Shown here in pieces: positions 11,058-20,330 of a DNA stretch of 64,000 nt. The number at the start of each line of letters is the position of its first letter. Position 1 is the stretch's first letter. This stretch comes from Rhizobium sp. BK313. GTDB taxonomy: Bacteria; Pseudomonadota; Alphaproteobacteria; Rhizobiales; Rhizobiaceae. The position numbers and the translations under genes are program-made. The stretch is taken from positions 2,108,001-2,172,000 of the forward strand of contig NZ_JACHZQ010000001.1 of the NCBI RefSeq assembly GCF_014193655.1. The letters run 5' to 3'. The notes below the pieces were generated by a model. The model did no database searches. It was not told the DNA's origin and worked only from the letters and a program-made list of their open reading frames with translations.

Positions 11058-12674
11058 ATGACACGCGAAAAAATCTATCTCTTCGATACGACCTTGCGCG
11101 ACGGGCAGCAGACACCCGGCATCGATTTTTCGGTCGAGGACAAGATTTCCATCGCCACCATGCTGGACGAGTTCGGTCTCGACTATGTCGAGGGCGGCTA
11201 TCCCGGCGCCAATCCGACCGATTCCGCCTTCTTCAATGAAAAGCGGACGCAATCGGCTTCCTTCGTCGCCTTCGGCATGACAAAACGCGCCGGCGTTTCC
11301 GCCTCCAACGATCCGGGCCTCGCAAGCCTGATCCAGGCAAAGGCCGACGCCATCTGTTTCGTCGCCAAGAGCTGGGATTATCACGTCAAGGTCGCACTCG
11401 GCTGCACCAACGAGGAAAACCTCGAATGCATCGCTGAAAGCGTCAAAGCGGCTGTCGAAGCCGGCAAGGAAGCGCTCGTCGACTGCGAGCATTTCTTCGA
11501 CGGCTACAAGGAAAATCCGACCTATGCACTCGCCTGTGCCAAGACGGCCTATGAGGCCGGCGCGCGCTGGGTCGTGCTCTGCGACACCAATGGCGGCACA
11601 CAGCCACCGGAAGTGCGCGCCATCGTTGAAGCCGTGATCGCCGAGGGCGTACCTGGCGACTGTCTTGGCATCCATGCCCATAACGACACCGGTCAGGCGG
11701 TCGCCAATTCGCTCGTCGCGGTCGAAGCTGGCGTGCGGCAGATCCAGGGCACGCTGAACGGCATCGGCGAGCGCTGCGGCAACGCCAACCTGATCACGCT
11801 GATCCCGACGCTGGCACTGAAAAGGGCCTATAGCGAACGCTTCGAAACGGCGATCGATGGCGAACGGCTGTTGGGACTTACCAGCCTGTCGCATGCCTTC
11901 GACGAATTGCTGAACCGCTCGCCGGATCATCAGGCACCCTATGTCGGCGCCTCCGCTTTCGCCACCAAGGCCGGCATCCATGCCTCCGCGCTGCTGAAGG
12001 ACCCGCGCACCTATGAACATGTGCCGCCCGAAAGCGTCGGCAATTTCCGCAAGGTCATGGTATCCGACCAAGGCGGCAAATCGAATTTCATCAACGCGCT
12101 GAAGCGGCGCGGCATCGAAGTCGGCAAGGACGACCCGAAGCTCGACCGGCTGATCCAAATCGTCAAGGAACGCGAAGCGTCCGGCTATGCCTACGAAGGC
12201 GCCGATGCCAGCTTCGAGCTACTGGCGCGCCGTACCCTCGGCACCATCCCCGAATTCTTCGCGATCGACGGCTTCCGCGTCATGGTCGAACGCCGTTTCG
12301 ACTCCCACGGCCGGGTGAAGATCGTCTCGGAGGCAGTGGTCAAGATAATCATCGACGGCCAGACCATCATGTCCGTCGCCGAAGGCGACGGTCCGGTCAA
12401 CGCGCTCGACCTGGCGCTGCGCAAGGACCTCGGCAAATACCAGCATGAGATCGACGATCTGGTGCTTGCCGACTTCAAGGTGCGTATCCTCAACGGCGGC
12501 ACGGAGGCCGTGACCCGCGTTCTAATCGAATCCACCGATAGCGACGGGGTGCGCTGGTGGACCGTCGGCGTTTCGGAAAACATTATCGACGCCTCGTTCC
12601 AGGCGCTGATGGATTCCGTCATCTACAAGCTGATGAAAAACCGGCATATGGCGGGCAAGATCGCGGCGGAGTGA
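11058..12674 (+). CDS. cimA: Citramalate synthase (2-isopropylmalate synthase family)
   Basis: A 538-residue DRE-TIM metallolyase condensing pyruvate and acetyl-CoA to citramalate, a threonine-independent entry to isoleucine. Visible features are the catalytic LFDTTLRDGQQTPG near the N-terminus, the metal-binding HAHND near residue 206 and the NGIGERCGNAN motif. A C-terminal regulatory (LeuA-dimer-like) domain follows, usually the site of end-product feedback. Length and the TPGIDFSVEDK sequence favour the CimA-type (TIGR00977) clade over LeuA. The start has a strong GGAGGAAACAG site. It is preceded by a GC-rich leader hairpin. Confidence 0.88.
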   Translation: MTREKIYLFDTTLRDGQQTPGIDFSVEDKISIATMLDEFGLDYVEGGYPGANPTDSAFFNEKRTQSASFVAFGMTKRAGVSASNDPGLASLIQAKADAICFVAKSWDYHVKVALGCTNEENLECIAESVKAAVEAGKEALVDCEHFFDGYKENPTYALACAKTAYEAGARWVVLCDTNGGTQPPEVRAIVEAVIAEGVPGDCLGIHAHNDTGQAVANSLVAVEAGVRQIQGTLNGIGERCGNANLITLIPTLALKRAYSERFETAIDGERLLGLTSLSHAFDELLNRSPDHQAPYVGASAFATKAGIHASALLKDPRTYEHVPPESVGNFRKVMVSDQGGKSNFINALKRRGIEVGKDDPKLDRLIQIVKEREASGYAYEGADASFELLARRTLGTIPEFFAIDGFRVMVERRFDSHGRVKIVSEAVVKIIIDGQTIMSVAEGDGPVNALDLALRKDLGKYQHEIDDLVLADFKVRILNGGTEAVTRVLIESTDSDGVRWWTVGVSENIIDASFQALMDSVIYKLMKNRHMAGKIAAE

Positions 12675-12784
12675 TCCGCCGCCTATCAAAAACCTTGACG
12701 ACGCCGTCAATGAAATGAATTGGCCCCGCAACACGCGTTGGAGTAAGCCCGTCGTAAAAGAATATATTGCGGCGGGAAACACCA

Positions 12785-13696
12785 ATGGCCACCGATACGG
12801 TCGCACCTGACATCAAGAACGAGGACAGTACGCGCGGATTCGGCTTTGTGCTGACGGCCTATCTGCTTTGGGGCGTCCTGCCGCTCTACATGAAGGCCAT
12901 GGCGCATATTCCGGCGATGGAGGTCATCGCCCATCGCATTTTCTGGTCCGTACCCGTCGCTGGCGCTGTACTTCTGGCGCTCGGCCGCATGGGCGATGTA
13001 AAGGCGGCGCTCGGCAACCGACGCACGGTCGCCATGGCCTCGGTGACCGCGATGCTGATTACCGTCAATTGGGGAACCTATGTCTGGGCCATCGGCGCCG
13101 GACATTCGCTCGATGCGGCGCTCGGCTATTTCATCAACCCGCTGTTCAGCATAGCGCTCGGCGCACTGCTGCTGAAGGAGAGGCTTGCGCCGGCGCAGAT
13201 CGTCGCGATCGGCCTTGCGGGCGCAGCGGTCGTCATTCTGACCGTCGAAGCCGGGACCCTGCCCTGGGTGGCACTGTCGCTGACGTTCTCCTGGGGCTTC
13301 TACGCCTTTTTCCGCAAGACTCTGCCGGTTGGGCCGAATCAGGGCTTCTTCATCGAGGTGCTGCTGCTCTGCATCCCCGCTCTGCTCTACATCCTCTATC
13401 TCGAAGCGCGCGGCGAGGGCCATCTCTATCGCACCGGCGTCTCGGATATGGCGCTTCTGCTTGGTTGCGGCCTGGTGACCGCGCTGCCGCTGATGATCTT
13501 CGCCAACGGAGCGAAGCTCTTGAGGCTCTCCACCATCGGCATCATGCAGTATATCGTGCCGACCATGGTCTTCCTCATCGCTGTCTTCCTGTTCAAGGAG
13601 CCTTTCGGCACGACACAGATGATCGCCTTCTCGCTGATCTGGGCGGGGCTGGTACTCTATAGCTGGTCGATGCTGCGTCAGAGCCGGATGCGCTAA
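12785..13696 (+). CDS. rarD: RarD protein, EamA/DMT superfamily transporter
   Basis: A 303-residue protein with about ten membrane segments as two EamA repeats, including YLLWGVLPLYMKA and NWGTYVWA typical of RarD. The ATG at 12785 is chosen over an in-frame TTG at 12767. RarD proteins are often annotated as chloramphenicol-sensitivity proteins, but the natural substrate is unknown. It is convergent with the LOG-family gene; only 28 bases separate the stops. Confidence 0.9.
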   Translation: MATDTVAPDIKNEDSTRGFGFVLTAYLLWGVLPLYMKAMAHIPAMEVIAHRIFWSVPVAGAVLLALGRMGDVKAALGNRRTVAMASVTAMLITVNWGTYVWAIGAGHSLDAALGYFINPLFSIALGALLLKERLAPAQIVAIGLAGAAVVILTVEAGTLPWVALSLTFSWGFYAFFRKTLPVGPNQGFFIEVLLLCIPALLYILYLEARGEGHLYRTGVSDMALLLGCGLVTALPLMIFANGAKLLRLSTIGIMQYIVPTMVFLIAVFLFKEPFGTTQMIAFSLIWAGLVLYSWSMLRQSRMR

Positions 13697-13724
13697 CCAT
13701 GCGACATGGTTAGCAAATCCCTAA

Positions 13725-14348
13725 TCAGAGCTTTGAGATGACAGCCGCTTCGCCGCCGCGGGACCCCACCGTTTCGGTGGCATGCTTGCGGATCGCAGGG
13801 ATGATATCGGCGACCTTGTCGATGACCAGCGGCTGCACGCGATGGGCGGTATGGATGAAGCCTTCCTCGGTCATATGACGGATGAGTTCCATCATCGGAT
13901 CCCAGAAACCGTTGATATTGGCGAAGACCATTGGCTTTTCATGGCGGCCGAGCTGGGCCCAGGTCATGATCTCGACGATCTCCTCCAGCGTACCGATGCC
14001 GCCCGGTAGCGCCACGAAGGCGTCTGCGCGCTCGAACATGGTGTGTTTGCGCGTATGCATATCAGGGGTTATGATGAGTTCGTCCAATTGACCGAGCGAA
14101 TGGCGCGTCGCTTCCATATCAACGAGGAACTCCGGAATGATGCCGGTGACCTGACCGCCATGCGACAGAACGCCGCTCGCCACAGCGCCCATGATGCCCT
14201 TCGTTCCGCCGCCATAGACAAGGCGTAACCCGCTCTCGGCGATGTTCTTACCAAGCTCGCGGCCCGCAGCCATGTGGGAAGGATCGCGGCCCGGCCTGGA
14301 GCCGCAATAGACGCAGATGGATCGAATTGGCACAGAATCGTCAGTCAT
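13725..14348 (-). CDS. LOG-family nucleotide phosphoribohydrolase (TIGR00730)
   Basis: A 207-residue Rossmann-like protein with the signature YGGGTKGIMG and PGGIGTLEE of the LOG (Lonely Guy) family. Such enzymes cleave nucleoside 5'-monophosphates, in some cases cytokinin ribotides, releasing free base. The ATG at 14348 is chosen because the longer frame begins at a TTG. In a plant-associated bacterium a cytokinin-activating role is possible but not shown here. It is divergent from the LysM gene. Confidence 0.87.
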   Translation of the reverse strand: MTDDSVPIRSICVYCGSRPGRDPSHMAAGRELGKNIAESGLRLVYGGGTKGIMGAVASGVLSHGGQVTGIIPEFLVDMEATRHSLGQLDELIITPDMHTRKHTMFERADAFVALPGGIGTLEEIVEIMTWAQLGRHEKPMVFANINGFWDPMMELIRHMTEEGFIHTAHRVQPLVIDKVADIIPAIRKHATETVGSRGGEAAVISKL

Positions 14349-14500
14349 GAATGCAAACAACTATGCTGCAAATGCTCAGTCAAGAATTTTCAAAGGAAAA
14401 CTTGTGCCCGAGCATGCGGAAATGGCTGAGAAAGCTTGTAAAAGCAGGCGAAATCGTTAGCAATTTCAAGAGTGGAGACGACTCCGCCGCTTGGAGATAA

Positions 14501-16567
14501 ATGATGATGAAGAACCGTGCCGGCTTGCTGGCTCTGTTGGTGCTGGTAGTTGCGACCATCCTGATGGTCTTCTTTGTGATGCCGCGCATCAACGGCGACA
14601 AAAAGCCGATCGGCGACGCCATCAATCAAGCCGGCGACACGGTGAAGAACACCATCACGGAGAATGGGCAAAAAGCTGACAACGCCGCGCAAAAGGCCGG
14701 CGAGGCAACGCAGGGTGCCGTCGCAACCGCTACCAACGCCGCAGATGTCACCAAGAAGCTCACCGATCTCAGCGGCATGGCGGTTGGCTCCCTCGCCGAT
14801 CTCAAGGCGCTCTTCAACGATGGCAAGGGGCCGACCGAAGATGTCTTTACCGCAGCCAAGACGAAGGTGATCACTGCGCTGCAGGCGATCGTCGATTTTG
14901 CCGTTCCCCAGGGCACGGATGCCACAACGACCGCCTTGGTCAACAAGGCACATGACGGCGCCGGCAAGGCGCTCGCCATCATCCAGTCGCTTCCGCAGAA
15001 CATCGCCGATGCCGTCGTCGCGATCGATAAGGCGCGGGCAGCCCTCACCGGCCAGACCGCGCCGCAGACGCAGGCGGCAGGACCGGTGACGCCATCCTTC
15101 GACGTGCTGCGTGTCGAGCCTGATGGTTCCACCGTCATCGCCGGCTCGGCAGAGCCGAATTCCAAGCTCGAGATCGTCGATGGTGACAAGGTGGTGACGA
15201 CGACCGAAGTCGGACCGAGCGGCGATTTCGCCGCTGTGCTCGACGATCCGCTACCGCCCGGCGATCACGAACTGGTGCTGCGCGCAACCGGCAAGGACGG
15301 CAAGGCCGTCACCTCCGAGGAAGTTGCTACCGTTTCGGTGCCGAAGGACGACAAGAGCCAGCTTCTCGCCATGGTTTCCAAGCCCGGTGCGGCAAGCCGC
15401 ATCATCACCGCACCGTCAGCCAAGCAAGGGCGCGTCGCACCGGACGAGCAGGCGCCGGCGGCCAACGCACCCGCGAACGATATCGGCAGCGCAACCGCCA
15501 ACGACGCCACTGGCGCTAAACCGCAGGACAACGCTGCCGTTGCTTCCGCCAATCCAGCCGGCAACACGGTGACCTCATCCGCAGCGACGACCGGTGACCA
15601 GCCCGAGGTGATGGTCAATGCGGTCGAGATCGAAAACGACCATATCTTCGTTGCCGGAACGACAAAGCCGAATGCCAAGGTTCGCGCCTATGCCGACGAC
15701 AAGCTGATCGGCGAGATCGCGGCGGGAGCAGACGGCCATTTCGTTGTCGACGGCAAGATGCCGCTGACGGTGGGTGACCACAAGATCCGTGTCGACGTCC
15801 TCGACGGTGCCGGCAAGGTCGCGGTGCGCACCAGCGTCAATTTCACCCGCCCCGAGGGCAATCAGGTGACGGTCGCGGCACAGGCACCGGCAGCTTCCGG
15901 CACCGGCGGCAACGCTACGGCCACCGCCATGGTGCCGCTCGACGAAGGTGAGCTTGGCAAGCTGAGGGAAGATGCTGCCAAGGCTTTTGCGCTGCTGAAG
16001 AGCCTTTTTGCGGACGGCAAGCAACCGAATACAGAACAACTCGCCGCCGCCCGCTCGGGAACGGAAATTGCCCTGAAGTCACTTTCGGAATTCCGTCCGG
16101 CGATCGATGCCAGCGCGGCACTGAAACAGGCAGCCGCCGATGCCTCCAGTGCGGCCGCGAGGGCGCTTGCCGTGTTGCAAGCTCTACCGAAGGATCCGAA
16201 GTCGGTCGGCAATGCGCTGCCCAATCTCGGGGAGATGATCGCCGCCGTCACCAAGCCGGAGAATGCGACCCCGGCACCGGCTAGCGTCGAAACCTCCTCC
16301 AGCGGCAGTGGTCCGAAGACCCTGCAGCAGGCACCGCTTTCGCAGAACGCCAATGCCGTCATCATCCGCCGCGGCGATACGCTCTGGCAGATCTCCCGCC
16401 GCACCTACGGCGCCGGCGTGCGCTACACGACGATCTATCTCGCCAATGAGGATAAGATCAACAACCCGGACCGGATCCTGCCCGGTCAGGTCTTCGGCCT
16501 GCCCAAAGATGCGCTGCCCAATTCGGAAGAGTTGCATCGCAAGCGCCTTTCGGGCGAACATCTCTAG
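14501..16567 (+). CDS. Membrane-anchored LysM protein with Ig-like repeats
   Basis: 688 residues. An N-terminal signal anchor (about residues 6-28) is followed by an Ala-rich helical region. Two Ig-like beta modules follow, with parallel phrases such as GSAEPNSKLEIVDG and GTTKPNAKVRAYADD, then a second Ala-rich helical region. A C-terminal LysM domain begins VIIRRGDTLWQISRRTYG. It is probably a periplasmic, peptidoglycan-binding structural protein. Three in-frame ATGs (14501, 14504, 14507) follow GGAG; the exact start is uncertain by one or two residues. The two helical regions resemble each other (DLKALFNDGKGPT versus LLKSLFADGKQPN), indicating internal duplication of a helix-plus-Ig unit. 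Confidence 0.85.
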   Translation: MMMKNRAGLLALLVLVVATILMVFFVMPRINGDKKPIGDAINQAGDTVKNTITENGQKADNAAQKAGEATQGAVATATNAADVTKKLTDLSGMAVGSLADLKALFNDGKGPTEDVFTAAKTKVITALQAIVDFAVPQGTDATTTALVNKAHDGAGKALAIIQSLPQNIADAVVAIDKARAALTGQTAPQTQAAGPVTPSFDVLRVEPDGSTVIAGSAEPNSKLEIVDGDKVVTTTEVGPSGDFAAVLDDPLPPGDHELVLRATGKDGKAVTSEEVATVSVPKDDKSQLLAMVSKPGAASRIITAPSAKQGRVAPDEQAPAANAPANDIGSATANDATGAKPQDNAAVASANPAGNTVTSSAATTGDQPEVMVNAVEIENDHIFVAGTTKPNAKVRAYADDKLIGEIAAGADGHFVVDGKMPLTVGDHKIRVDVLDGAGKVAVRTSVNFTRPEGNQVTVAAQAPAASGTGGNATATAMVPLDEGELGKLREDAAKAFALLKSLFADGKQPNTEQLAAARSGTEIALKSLSEFRPAIDASAALKQAAADASSAAARALAVLQALPKDPKSVGNALPNLGEMIAAVTKPENATPAPASVETSSSGSGPKTLQQAPLSQNANAVIIRRGDTLWQISRRTYGAGVRYTTIYLANEDKINNPDRILPGQVFGLPKDALPNSEELHRKRLSGEHL

Positions 16568-16606
16568 GACACAACCTTTCACAACAGGACCGGCGCGATG
16601 CGGCCC

Positions 16607-16709
16607 GAGCATCCCGCTTTCAGGTGATTCACCTGTAAGCGGATGGGATGCTCTGGATTCAAAAAGCTAGAGCGACCTTTGTGCGTTCAAATGAACGCAC
16701 GGCGCTCTA
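16607..16709 (+). repeat. RIME-like double-palindrome intergenic element, copy 1
   Basis: Two inverted repeats in tandem. The first spans 16607-16653, with arms GAGCATCCC/GGGATGCTC and inner CAGGTGA/TCACCTG. The second spans 16668-16709 with TAGAGCG/CGCTCTA and GTGCGTTCA/TGAACGCAC. The layout and the phrase AAAAAGCTAGAGCG between them resemble rhizobial RIME-type mosaic elements, from memory of that family. A shorter relative lies at 43974-44029. It could also terminate transcription after the LysM gene. The rest of the 16568-16870 gap holds no recognisable gene. Confidence 0.7.
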
Positions 16710-16870
16710 TGCGCAATCAACGCCTGGCCGCTGCTTTTACCTGACATAAAAATAGTATAAGCGTGCCGCCGACCCTCATCGCCCTGCTCACTAGCTGACG
16801 GGGCCTTTTCAGCCAGGCTGCGCCAGCGCGCCACTACCCGGCTGTTTCAGATATTCGCCCGGAGACGGAC

Positions 16871-18757
16871 ATGGCAGACCGCAAGAAGACCATATCGGCG
16901 GATTCCAGCAATCCATTGAATACGATCGTCAATCTCTGGCCCTATATGTGGCCGGCGGGCCGCATGGACCTTAAGATGCGGGTCGTCTGGGCAACCGTAT
17001 ACCTTTTGATCTCGAAATTCTTCCTGTTGCTGGTTCCCTATTTCTTCAAATGGTCTGTCGACGCCCTGAACGGCAAGCTGGACATGCAGGGCATCCTGCC
17101 GGCCTTCATGGTGGGCGCTATCGCGCTGATCATCGCCACCAACGTCACGCGCCTCATCCAGCTCGGCCTCAACCAGTTGCGCGACGCGCTCTTTGCCAGC
17201 GTCGGCCAATATGCCGTGCGCCAGCTCGCTTACCGAACTTTTTTGCACATGCACGAGCTGTCGCTGCGCTTTCATCTCGAGCGCAAAACCGGCGGTCTGT
17301 CGCGCATCATCGAACGCGGCACCAAGGGCATCGAGACGATCGTCCGCTTCACGATTCTCAACACCGTTCCGACCTTCGTCGAATTCCTGCTGACCGCGAT
17401 CATCTTCTGGCGCGGCTACGGTTTTTCCTATCTCGCCATCACAGCGGTGACGGTCTGGCTCTACATCTGGTTCACCGTCCGGGCGAGCGACTGGCGCATC
17501 TCCATTCGTCGGGCGATGAACGAGAGCGACACCGACGCCAACACCAAGGCGATCGATTCGCTCCTGAACTTCGAGACGGTCAAATATTTCGGCAACGAGG
17601 ATATGGAGGCCAGGCGCTTCGATCAATCGATGTCGCGCTATGAAAAGGCCGCCACCGATGTCTGGACTTCGCTCGGCTGGCTGAACTTCGGCCAAGGCGT
17701 GATCTTCGGCCTGGGCACCACGGTCATGCTGATATTCTCCGGATGGGCTGTTCTCAACGGCCACCAGACTGTCGGCGACTTCGTCTTCATCAACGCCATG
17801 CTGCTGCAGCTCTCGGTGCCGCTTAATTTCATCGGCTTCGTATATCGCGAAATCCGTCAGGGCCTGACTGACATCGAAGAGATGTTCGATCTGCTGGAAG
17901 TGAAGCCGGAAGTGATAGACGCATCCGACGCCAAGGAGCTGGTCATCGGCCAAGGCGCTATTTCCTTCAAAGATGTGCATTTCGCTTATGACGCCGCCCG
18001 GCCGATCCTGAAGGGCATCTCCTTCGAAGTGCCGGCCGGCAAGACTGTCGCGGTTGTCGGCCCTTCGGGCGCCGGCAAATCGACCCTGTCGCGGCTTCTC
18101 TACCGCTTCTACGACGTGCAGAGCGGCACGATCACCATTGACGGCCAGGATCTGCGCACGGTGACGCAGAAGAGCCTGCGCAAGGTGATCGGCATGGTGC
18201 CGCAGGATACCGTGCTCTTCAACGACACCATCGCCTACAATATCCGCTATGGCCGGCCGGGCGCGAGCGAGGCCGAAGTGACGACCGCGGCTGAGATCGC
18301 CCAGATCGGCGATTTCATCCGCCATCTGCCAGAAGGTTTCGAGACAAAGGTCGGCGAGCGCGGCCTAAAACTCTCCGGCGGCGAAAAGCAGCGCGTCGCC
18401 ATTGCCCGCACGATCCTCAAGGCTCCGCCGGTGCTCATCCTCGACGAGGCGACCTCAGCGCTGGACACGACGACCGAGCGGGAAATCCAAGCGGCGTTGG
18501 ACGTCGTCTCCAAGAACCGCACGACGCTGGTCATCGCCCATCGGCTCTCCACCGTCATCGGGGCCGACGAGATCATCGTGCTGAAAAGCGGTGAGATCGC
18601 CGAACGCGGCACACATGCTGCCCTCCTGGAGCAGAACGGCCTCTATGCCTCGATGTGGAACCGCCAGCGCGAGGCGACGCAGGCGGAAGAACATCTGAAG
18701 CAGGTGCGCGAGAGCGACGACCTCGGCGTCGTCGATCGGCTGGCACCGGCGAACTGA
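16871..18757 (+). CDS. Atm1-type ABC exporter (half-transporter)
   Basis: 628 residues: a type IV exporter membrane domain (six helices, about residues 35-330) fused to an ATPase. Walker A GPSGAGKST lies near residue 397, the signature LSGGEKQR near 501, Walker B ILDEATSALD near 521, and the H-loop IAHRLST near 555. The NSLLNFETVKYF-like stretch (SLLNFETVKYFGNE) is typical of the Atm1/HMT1 group, which exports glutathione-linked metal or Fe-S species. It functions as a homodimer. It faces a MarR-type regulator 10 bases away, an arrangement that may reflect functional linkage. Confidence 0.9.
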   Translation: MADRKKTISADSSNPLNTIVNLWPYMWPAGRMDLKMRVVWATVYLLISKFFLLLVPYFFKWSVDALNGKLDMQGILPAFMVGAIALIIATNVTRLIQLGLNQLRDALFASVGQYAVRQLAYRTFLHMHELSLRFHLERKTGGLSRIIERGTKGIETIVRFTILNTVPTFVEFLLTAIIFWRGYGFSYLAITAVTVWLYIWFTVRASDWRISIRRAMNESDTDANTKAIDSLLNFETVKYFGNEDMEARRFDQSMSRYEKAATDVWTSLGWLNFGQGVIFGLGTTVMLIFSGWAVLNGHQTVGDFVFINAMLLQLSVPLNFIGFVYREIRQGLTDIEEMFDLLEVKPEVIDASDAKELVIGQGAISFKDVHFAYDAARPILKGISFEVPAGKTVAVVGPSGAGKSTLSRLLYRFYDVQSGTITIDGQDLRTVTQKSLRKVIGMVPQDTVLFNDTIAYNIRYGRPGASEAEVTTAAEIAQIGDFIRHLPEGFETKVGERGLKLSGGEKQRVAIARTILKAPPVLILDEATSALDTTTEREIQAALDVVSKNRTTLVIAHRLSTVIGADEIIVLKSGEIAERGTHAALLEQNGLYASMWNRQREATQAEEHLKQVRESDDLGVVDRLAPAN

Positions 18758-18767
18758 CGTTCAGCCC

Positions 18768-19259
18768 CTATTCACTCGCTTCTTCGGCTTCTGCCTTCAT
18801 GCCGATGTCGATCAGAGCGGCAAGGGTTGCGCGCGTGTGTTCGACATGTTCGACGCCTACCCTGGCAATCAGTGTTTCGTCCACTTTTCTCCTGGCGCCG
18901 GCCTGAACGCTGGCAGCCATTCTTCCGCGCTTGGTCAAGGTAATGGTCAGTTTGCGGCGGTCGTCCGCATCGACGGTCCGCTCCAGATAACCGCGCGTCA
19001 CCAACGTATCCACCAGTTGTCCGGCGGCCTGCTTTGAGATTCTAAGTTCGGCAATAAGCTGGCTCAGTGGCACTTGGATCGTCTCCAGCGCCAACCCGCC
19101 GATGACATAGAGGCCGTTTTTCGGCATGTCGTCGCAGCCGGCGGCGGCAAGTGCGCGGCGCATGGCCGTACCGTAGGTCGTACGCGCATGCCGCAGCAAC
19201 GCCGGTATGGCAATTTCATCGGGAGCGTCTTGTTCACGAGACAAGTCCTGGGCTGTCAT
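18768..19259 (-). CDS. MarR-family transcriptional regulator
   Basis: A 163-residue winged-helix protein with the recognition-helix region ISKQAAGQLVDTLVTRGYLER and the wing VDADDRRKLTITLT, which carries the conserved DxRxxxxxLT pattern of MarR repressors. The ATG at 19259, preceded by AAGGGGAAACC, is chosen over a TTG at 19322. Target genes are unknown; the convergent ABC exporter and psd lie on either side. Its upstream AT-rich stretch (about 19300-19345) contains near-inverted TTGATA/TTGAC elements that could be an autoregulatory site, but this is weak. Confidence 0.88.
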   Translation of the reverse strand: MTAQDLSREQDAPDEIAIPALLRHARTTYGTAMRRALAAAGCDDMPKNGLYVIGGLALETIQVPLSQLIAELRISKQAAGQLVDTLVTRGYLERTVDADDRRKLTITLTKRGRMAASVQAGARRKVDETLIARVGVEHVEHTRATLAALIDIGMKAEAEEASE

Positions 19260-19611
19260 CGGTTTCCCCTTTGGTGTCCAACTGACGATACGAAGCATGT
19301 CGTAAAAATCTATGACAGTCAATAAACTTTACTATCAACTTCCTTTCCATTTCGAACCCCATGGACTCGACTCTTTCAACGCATGGCCGCAATTGTCTTC
19401 TCCTGCTGCATCCAGGCATTGTGCGGAAAATTCAAGGGTGTTGTTGAAAGCGGTGCTGGCATTGCCCATGACGGTTTTTGCCTGTAGTCACCGTCAGTCT
19501 GGTAGTTAGGGCAAGGTGACTCAATCTTGTTCTTGTCTTTTGGCCGGCATGATCTTGCCCGAAAATCGCCGCCCGTTTTTCGGGATCATGCTTTAGTGGA
19601 GTCCGCCATCG
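19260..19611. other. Intergenic region between marR-type gene and psd
   Basis: A 352-base divergent gap. No coding region is recognised. It holds the AT-rich regulator promoter region near 19300-19345 and a palindromic repeat at 19547-19591 directly before psd; both divergent promoters must lie here. Confidence 0.6.
19547..19591. repeat. Palindromic intergenic repeat before psd
   Basis: An inverted repeat with left arm GCATGATC-TTG-CCCGAAAA (19547-19565) and right arm TTTTTCGGGATCATGC (19576-19591); the left arm has a short bulge. The sequence type GCATGATCCCGAAAA...TTTTCGGGATCATGC is, from memory, abundant between genes in Rhizobiaceae. It ends 20 bases before the psd ATG, so it would form part of the psd leader RNA. 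Confidence 0.65.
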
Positions 19612-20310
19612 ATGAGCTTGTTGAATAGCATTCGCAACACGATCGTCCCCGTGCACAAGGAAGGTTACCCCTTCGTCGCGGGTTTCTTTGTTGCGTCGCT
19701 GGTTCTTGGCTGGATCTTCAAGCCGCTCTTCTGGGTGGGGCTGATCTTCACGCTTTGGTGCGCCTATTTCTTCCGCGATCCCGAGCGTATGACGCCGCAG
19801 GACGACGATCTCGCCATATCGCCCGCTGACGGCAAGGTCTCCGGCGTGCAGATGGTGACGCCACCTGCCGAGCTCAATCTCGGCCTCGAGCCTATGCTGC
19901 GCATCTCGATCTTCATGAACGTCTTCGATTGCCATGTGAACCGCTCGCCCATGCGCGGCCGCATCACCAATATCGCCTATCGCCAGGGCAGCTTCCTCAA
20001 TGCGGAACTTGACAAGGCAAGCGAACAGAACGAACGCAATGGCCTCGTCGTGGAGACGAAGCATGGCGAGATCGGCGTCGTACAGATTGCCGGCCTTGTC
20101 GCCCGCCGCATCCTCTGCTTCGTCAATGAAAACGAGCCGCTTGACGCGGGCGAGCGTATCGGCCTGATCCGTTTCGGTTCGCGCCTCGACGTCTTCCTGC
20201 CGGAGGGAGCGGCCGCGCGCGTCTCGGTCGGCCAAAGGGCGATCGCCGGCGAAACGGTGATTGCCGAATTCGGCTCGTTGAAGGGCCCCATCGTTAGCCG
20301 CCGTAGCTGA
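19612..20310 (+). CDS. psd: Phosphatidylserine decarboxylase proenzyme
   Basis: Makes phosphatidylethanolamine from phosphatidylserine at the inner membrane. The 232-residue protein is the short Psd class: membrane segment near residues 20-60, then [15 protein letters not shown] and the C-terminal self-cleavage motif FGSR (near residues 189-192), where the Ser becomes the pyruvoyl group. pssA follows after 20 bases, giving the complete PE pathway in one operon. Confidence 0.95.
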   Translation: MSLLNSIRNTIVPVHKEGYPFVAGFFVASLVLGWIFKPLFWVGLIFTLWCAYFFRDPERMTPQDDDLAISPADGKVSGVQMVTPPAELNLGLEPMLRISIFMNVFDCHVNRSPMRGRITNIAYRQGSFLNAELDKASEQNERNGLVVETKHGEIGVVQIAGLVARRILCFVNENEPLDAGERIGLIRFGSRLDVFLPEGAAARVSVGQRAIAGETVIAEFGSLKGPIVSRRS

Positions 20311-20330
20311 GCCTTGAGGAAACGAGCGAG

